Source: Hansfordia pulvinata
Lineage: Eukaryota > Ascomycota > Sordariomycetes > Xylariales
Length of the DNA: 64,000 nucleotides
Assembly (NCBI GenBank): GCA_006538405.1
Contig: BJKQ01000008.1
Coordinates: 2,046,001-2,110,000 of the forward strand
Direction of reading: 5' to 3'
The first letter of the stretch is position 1, and the number at the start of each line of letters is the position of its first letter. Below, piece after piece: positions 59,848 through 64,000 of the stretch. Made by a program: the position numbers and the translations under genes. The notes below the pieces were generated by a model, which searched no databases, was not told where the DNA came from, and worked only from the letters and a program-made list of their open reading frames with translations.

Positions 59848-61376
59848 CTACCCCGGCTTGGTCCACTTGACGCTCGGCTTGGGCCACTCGCTCCAAAAGT
59901 GGCGGCCGAACTTGTCCTTGATGAACGACCGCAGCGCGTCCGCCGTCAGCTTCTGCACCTTTGTCGATCTAATGTAGAGGGGTTTTCCACGGCGGCCCAT
60001 TACCACGCATGTGTCAGCCATTTCTCGGAACTCCCATCTCAAAGGCACCCCCAGAAGAAAGAGAGAGAAAAAAAAGAAGACCAGGACAGAGGGGACATGA
60101 CTCACGGGTGGACAAAGTCCTGCCAGAAATACTCCTCCGCCGGCCGGCACGGCTTCCCCCGGCCCCGGGGGTAGTGGTTGTTGTACGCGCGCCACCACCG
60201 GCGGCCCCTCGCGCACCTGGCCCGGTCGTCCTGGTGCGCCAGGTACGTGCGGCACTCGCAGTAGTTGTCGATGACGGTCAGCCCGTACCGCCTCGGGCGG
60301 GCCATGATGGCCCGGTGCACCCCGTTCACGTCGAAGACCTCCAGCCGCACCACGCCCGAGGCCGAGCTCGACCCCGACCCCGACCCCTGTGCCGCCTCCC
60401 TGGCCGCCTTCCACTGCCCCGCCTGCCGCGCCAGCTCCTCGTTCCAGAACGCCACGTGCCACTCCCTGACCGCCATCGCCTCCTCGTCAGCTCGGCCGCG
60501 GTGCACGTTGGCCGGCGACCGGTCCAGCGGCATGTTGTTGAAAAGCACAATGTTCCCCACGCCCCCGCGCTCCACGAGCGGGCTCACCACGCCCGCGAAC
60601 AGCTGCCTGATGGCGGCCTCGCACGTCGCTTTGAAGACCGCCTCGCTCCCCTCCGGCCCCGGGTAGACGGCCGCGTTCGCGATCGCCACCTTCATGTCCG
60701 TCGTCCCCGCGAAGACCGCCGCCAGCGTCCTCTCGGGCGCCAGTATCGCCTCCAGCGGCCCTTGGGCGTAGTCTAGGTACCGCCGCACCTGCTCGGTCAC
60801 GGCCACCCCGCGAACCCCCGCTGCCCGTTCGCCAGCGCCTTGCCTGCTTCGACTGGGCCACGGCCCCCCCAGCCGCCCATGTCGTACACGTCGTCGATCA
60901 CCGCGGACAGCTGGGCGAACGTGTACAGCTGCACCGCGCACTCCGAGGGCAGCTTCTCCCCGCGGTCCACCGCGCAGCCCGTCAGGTACTTGGACCACGA
61001 GGGTCCGCCAAACAGGTTGAACGCGAACGACTCGATGTTCTTGTTGCCGAGCAGCATCTCCGCGGAGATGGCGCCCGTCGCGGGCGCCGGGCAGATCCAG
61101 CTGACGATGTTGTTCAGCGGGGTCTTCTCGCCGTGCGTCCCGGGGACCCAGGATTGCGAGCCCCCAAAGGTGAGTCTGGGAAAAGAGGGGATCGATGGTG
61201 TCCCCTCAGGAGTCAGCTTCGACAATAGTAACTCCAACGCAATGGGCGGGGCGGGACGGGGGCAGGACGTTGACTCGGAACACTTACAGCCCGTTGGCGT
61301 TGCCCTTGGCCCAGACACAGAGGCCCCAGCAAGCCGCCCATGCTAGGATCCCGACACGCAACCGCGTGCAATGCAT
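59848..61376 (-). CDS. Secreted SGNH/GDSL-type esterase, CE16-like (one apparent frameshift)
   Basis: Three exons, 61376-61288, 61175-60106 and 59968-59848, about 426 residues with one base added. Introns are GTAAGT..CCAG and GTGAGT..TTAG. The start ATG gives a signal-like N-terminus (LRVGILAWAACWGLCVWA). LTFGGSQSW near residue 32 is in the place of block I (usually FGDS), with Ser36 as candidate nucleophile. SWSKYLTGC and LYTFAQLSAVIDDVYD follow as in fungal carbohydrate-esterase-16 proteins. GTTDMK takes the place of block III (GxND), and WQDFVHPSTKVQK gives the C-terminal Asp..His pair (DFVH). Such enzymes deacetylate plant polysaccharides outside the cell. The altered blocks I and III make activity uncertain. 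The frame changes near 60805-60815: GFAG to VAVTEQVRRYLD, one more G in the GCGGGG run. Confidence 0.8.
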
Positions 61377-62801
61377 CTTGGTAAGATGAACCCTGGTCGT
61401 ACCAGTGTGATATTCCAGCTCGGATCCAGGGCACTCCTGCGGACAGGTGGCGGGGAGATAAGTTGTCTCCGGGGTGTGGCCGCGAGAGCCTGCGTCTGGA
61501 TGACAACAATGTCTTTAATATGCCATGCCCGTGCCGGCTCCCGTCCACTTAAAGAATGCGGGTAGCGAAAGGCATCCTGTGCCTGCTAAAGGGAGATCTC
61601 CTCTTTGTCCAGTTTCAAGCCTTGAAGCTGGAGGCAATGTCTCGATTTGGAGCCTTGGGAAACAAGTGGAAATATTCCATGAAACCGCCCCACTCGACCG
61701 AGGCGAACGCGTCGGTGGCGGCCTGGGGCGTGTAGTGTATTCCACCCATGTGGGCTGGGCATCTCGTCGTGTTCACCCCAAATAGGTACGAACACAGATG
61801 TGTTTCCAAATCAAACCACAAGCCGCGCCCAGGCCGGGTGGGCGATTTTTCATTTCTAGCCCATAAGTGGCGTGCTTGTTTTTGCGTGGGATTGAAAAAA
61901 TGTGTTGAGTAGAAAGCCTTCCGTAGCCGCCCGAGCATACGTTCCCCCGTCCCACAATCAGTCGTGTAGATTGATTGGGTCAAGATGGGCAAAGATGGAT
62001 TGGATGAAAATAGGTGGAATACGTGGTATTATTGATGTTATAAAACGGAGAGTCCTCCAATCCGCCTGGCCCCAGACCAGACAGCCTGTATACCCATATT
62101 GCAGAGTTGTGCCTTCCATTTACCTCCCCTATGAATGTTGCAGGTACTCGTAGTGCTGCCCAGCCGGTTCAAGGGGCAGCACAGCGACAGAACTTACGCG
62201 TGACGACTAGACCGTTAATGGGGACAATTCACAAACTGGCCAGGGTCAATTCATGGCGCGCGACTCGATCAGAGTCCCGTAGAGATACATTTCCCAAGGC
62301 CTGGCACCTGGTCCGTCTATATAGTACAAGGGATCCTCTCCAACCACTTGCACGGCCAGTCCGGGTCAATGCGCCCGCACGACCAGAGCCACCGAAGCAA
62401 AGAAAAAGCCTGTCCCTCGAAGCTCAGACCGCCGCAAATCCGGGGCTCACTTCGCAGGCCCCGTCCCTATGACCAGGACCATAACGGCATATGAGTACAG
62501 ACCGCTCCGAACATGCGTGAAAATAGACAATCCCATGGCTCCAAACAGGAAATGACAAGCTGTGAAAAGCGCGACCCTTGGCCCTCCGTTCCCAATACAC
62601 TAACACCATGACCGATCGTAACGACTCCGGAGAAAGAAAACATGAAACCAAGCACAGTAACATCGATTAATATACAATAAGTCCCTTCTGGAGTATCTTC
62701 CGCACCGGTTGCGGCAGGTTGTTTCGAGCCAGCAAGTTGTTCTCGCACGTACGGTAGCCTTTGTCGAGATTGCCGCCTCGAAAACCTGGCCGTGGCGGTA
62801 T
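61377..62801. promoter_or_regulatory. Upstream region of the GDSL esterase
   Basis: 1.4 kb from the esterase start to the 3' end of the right-edge gene. No exon or RNA gene recognised. Confidence 0.45.
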
Positions 62802-64000
62802 CTATCTGTAGTAGCCGCCGCTTTGCGCCGTGGGAGGGGCCGCAATCATACTGGATCGATTCGATCGGGTGCCCATGTTTGCCGAGGAACGGGCTGTTGC
62901 CGAAGGCTGACTCTGACTTAGCGAAAATCGCCGGTTATCCCGCGACACAGGAGGTCGATCTGCGCTATTGAGGCCTTCGCGATCCGGCGTCGACCTTTCC
63001 AGGTATCGCCGAGAGCCAAGCCCTGAAGTCACAGCCGGCTGGATGAGGCGCGTCGGCGTTGTGTTGGCCGAGGCACTGCCAACGTTGGTGTTGATTGCAT
63101 TGATGGCTGACGAGCCCATGCGACGCCTCGGGAGGGCGGATGAGCCGAGAGAGGCCGCCTCGGTGGCGTTGGGAGTCGAAGTGGCTGTACCAACCGCGGA
63201 AGGCAGTGGCACCTGCGAGCTGTACTCTCGAGGTGCTGTGCGGCCAGCTTGCACCTCCGTAGCGGCGCGAGATGGCGCCCGGAACCGGCTGGGGGTGCCG
63301 CTGACGTCGTCATCATTCTCAATTGTGGCGCGGCGCCCGCGCGTGAGCACCGACGTCTTGCGCTCCGGGGAGCTTTCGGGTTCTTCTGTGCCTGCCCTCC
63401 GGCTTCGCAGGACCGAAGAAATGCGGCTTTCCTCAGGCTCTTCGGTCTGAGCACGGCGGGTCCGTGCAAGGAGGAGCGAGGACTTGCGCCCAGCCCCGTT
63501 TGCCTCAGTAGGCGTGGTAGCCGAACTTGGGTTGTATCGCGGGCTGACAATCGCGTTGGCGGACAGCATGCTGTTGCGCTTCTCTTCGTATCGTGACACT
63601 GCGCGAGGACTAGTCGCGGCCGAAAGCGCAATGTTGCGGTCAGTACTCTGCGATGGTCGTCTAGACCCAGCACCGATGGACTGGAATTTGGAAGTCGTGA
63701 TCGTCGGGCTTGTGAGAGGGGTCTCGGGCGTTGGAGACGCGGCTGCCTGGTTTTTGCTTTGAGCTACTCCCTCGCTGAGAGCGAGGCAGAGCTCTGTCAA
63801 ACTTCGACAAACACTATCGGCCTTGCGGCGGAGCTGCCTATCCGTCACTGCGGGCCCGCCTGCCGCGCTGGCGGCGCTCGAGATCGGCCCTGGCTGGCCA
63901 GACGAGCCCATCATGGATGAAAGACTCAGGGCGTCGTGAGCTGCGGTCTCAAGTGCTCCATAAACTTCGGATGTGAGAAATTGTTTGGACTTGGCCAAGG
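62802..64000 (-). CDS. C-terminal part of a Ser/Arg-rich protein, partial at the window edge
   Basis: An uninterrupted frame of about 399 codons runs from beyond the right edge to the TAG at 62802; the start lies outside the window. The first part looks helical and ordered (SEVYGALETAAHDALSLSSM, DRQLRRKADSVCRSLTELCL). The rest is disordered and Ser/Thr/Arg-rich. Two short repeated units, RRAQTEEPEESRISSVLRS and RRAGTEEPESSPERKTSVLT, are followed by a related RGRRATIENDDD. These may be phosphorylation-site repeats. The protein ends AAPPTAQSGGYYR. I do not recognise the family. A cytoskeletal or cell-polarity scaffold would fit the composition, but this is a guess. Confidence 0.7.
   Translation of the reverse strand, partial: LAKSKQFLTSEVYGALETAAHDALSLSSMMGSSGQPGPISSAASAAGGPAVTDRQLRRKADSVCRSLTELCLALSEGVAQSKNQAAASPTPETPLTSPTITTSKFQSIGAGSRRPSQSTDRNIALSAATSPRAVSRYEEKRNSMLSANAIVSPRYNPSSATTPTEANGAGRKSSLLLARTRRAQTEEPEESRISSVLRSRRAGTEEPESSPERKTSVLTRGRRATIENDDDVSGTPSRFRAPSRAATEVQAGRTAPREYSSQVPLPSAVGTATSTPNATEAASLGSSALPRRRMGSSAINAINTNVGSASANTTPTRLIQPAVTSGLGSRRYLERSTPDREGLNSADRPPVSRDNRRFSLSQSQPSATARSSANMGTRSNRSSMIAAPPTAQSGGYYR

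Overview
The window looks like nuclear DNA of a filamentous ascomycete (Pezizomycotina, probably Sordariomycetes). Genes are split by short spliceosomal introns (about 50-360 nt, mostly GT..AG with CTRAC-like branch sites). Coding sequence is GC-rich. The recognisable proteins are eukaryotic and fungal: the mitochondrial helicase Mrh4, a fungal ThrE/Prm10 protein, the SEA/GATOR2 subunit Sea4/Mio, Efg1, Tpt1 and a Dal5-type MFS carrier. Gene names rest on reading motifs by eye; no database search was possible, so species and orthology are inferences.

Layout. 1-5.7 kb: no gene, a mosaic of microsatellites. 5.7-11.8 kb: a tiny secreted repeat protein (-), a berberine-bridge-type FAD oxidase (-) and, divergently, the helicase (+). 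14.1-15.1 kb: an unassigned secreted protein (+). 17.9-20.8 kb: the ThrE-like membrane protein (-). 20.8-31.0 kb: ten gene-free kilobases with G-runs and simple repeats. 31.0-36.2 kb: a rhodopsin-fold fungal membrane protein and a disordered nuclear protein (both +). 37.8-38.4 kb: a secreted Gln/Asn/Cys-rich protein (-). 41.0-43.6 kb: a FAD amine oxidase of eight exons (-). 45.3-48.9 kb: an MFS transporter (+) facing an isochorismatase-like gene (-). 49.5-52.8 kb: Sea4/Mio (-). 53.7-58.9 kb: three RNA-related genes in a row, Efg1 (+), a tandem dsRBD-like protein (+) and Tpt1 (-). 59.8-61.4 kb: a secreted GDSL/SGNH esterase (-). 62.8 kb to the right edge: the C-terminal part of a Ser/Arg-rich protein (-).

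Two window-wide patterns matter to any user. First, at least ten genes, including housekeeping ones, need single-base corrections to restore one continuous protein. Nearly all are one missing G or C in a short run, with one extra T in a T7 run. This is best explained by homopolymer errors in the assembly rather than mass pseudogenisation. Second, a large share of the introns, and most intergenic DNA, carry microsatellites or long homopolymers.

No CRISPR, transposon, rRNA or convincing tRNA was seen. The most interesting candidates for new biology are two small secreted precursors: the duplicated His-His-Gln/poly-Gly/Asn-Ala cassette protein at 5.7-6.1 kb and the Gln/Cys-rich protein at 37.8-38.4 kb. 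Several enzymes also lack a canonical active-site residue: the FAD oxidase (His to Cys), the isochorismatase (Cys to Ala) and the GDSL esterase (altered blocks I and III).
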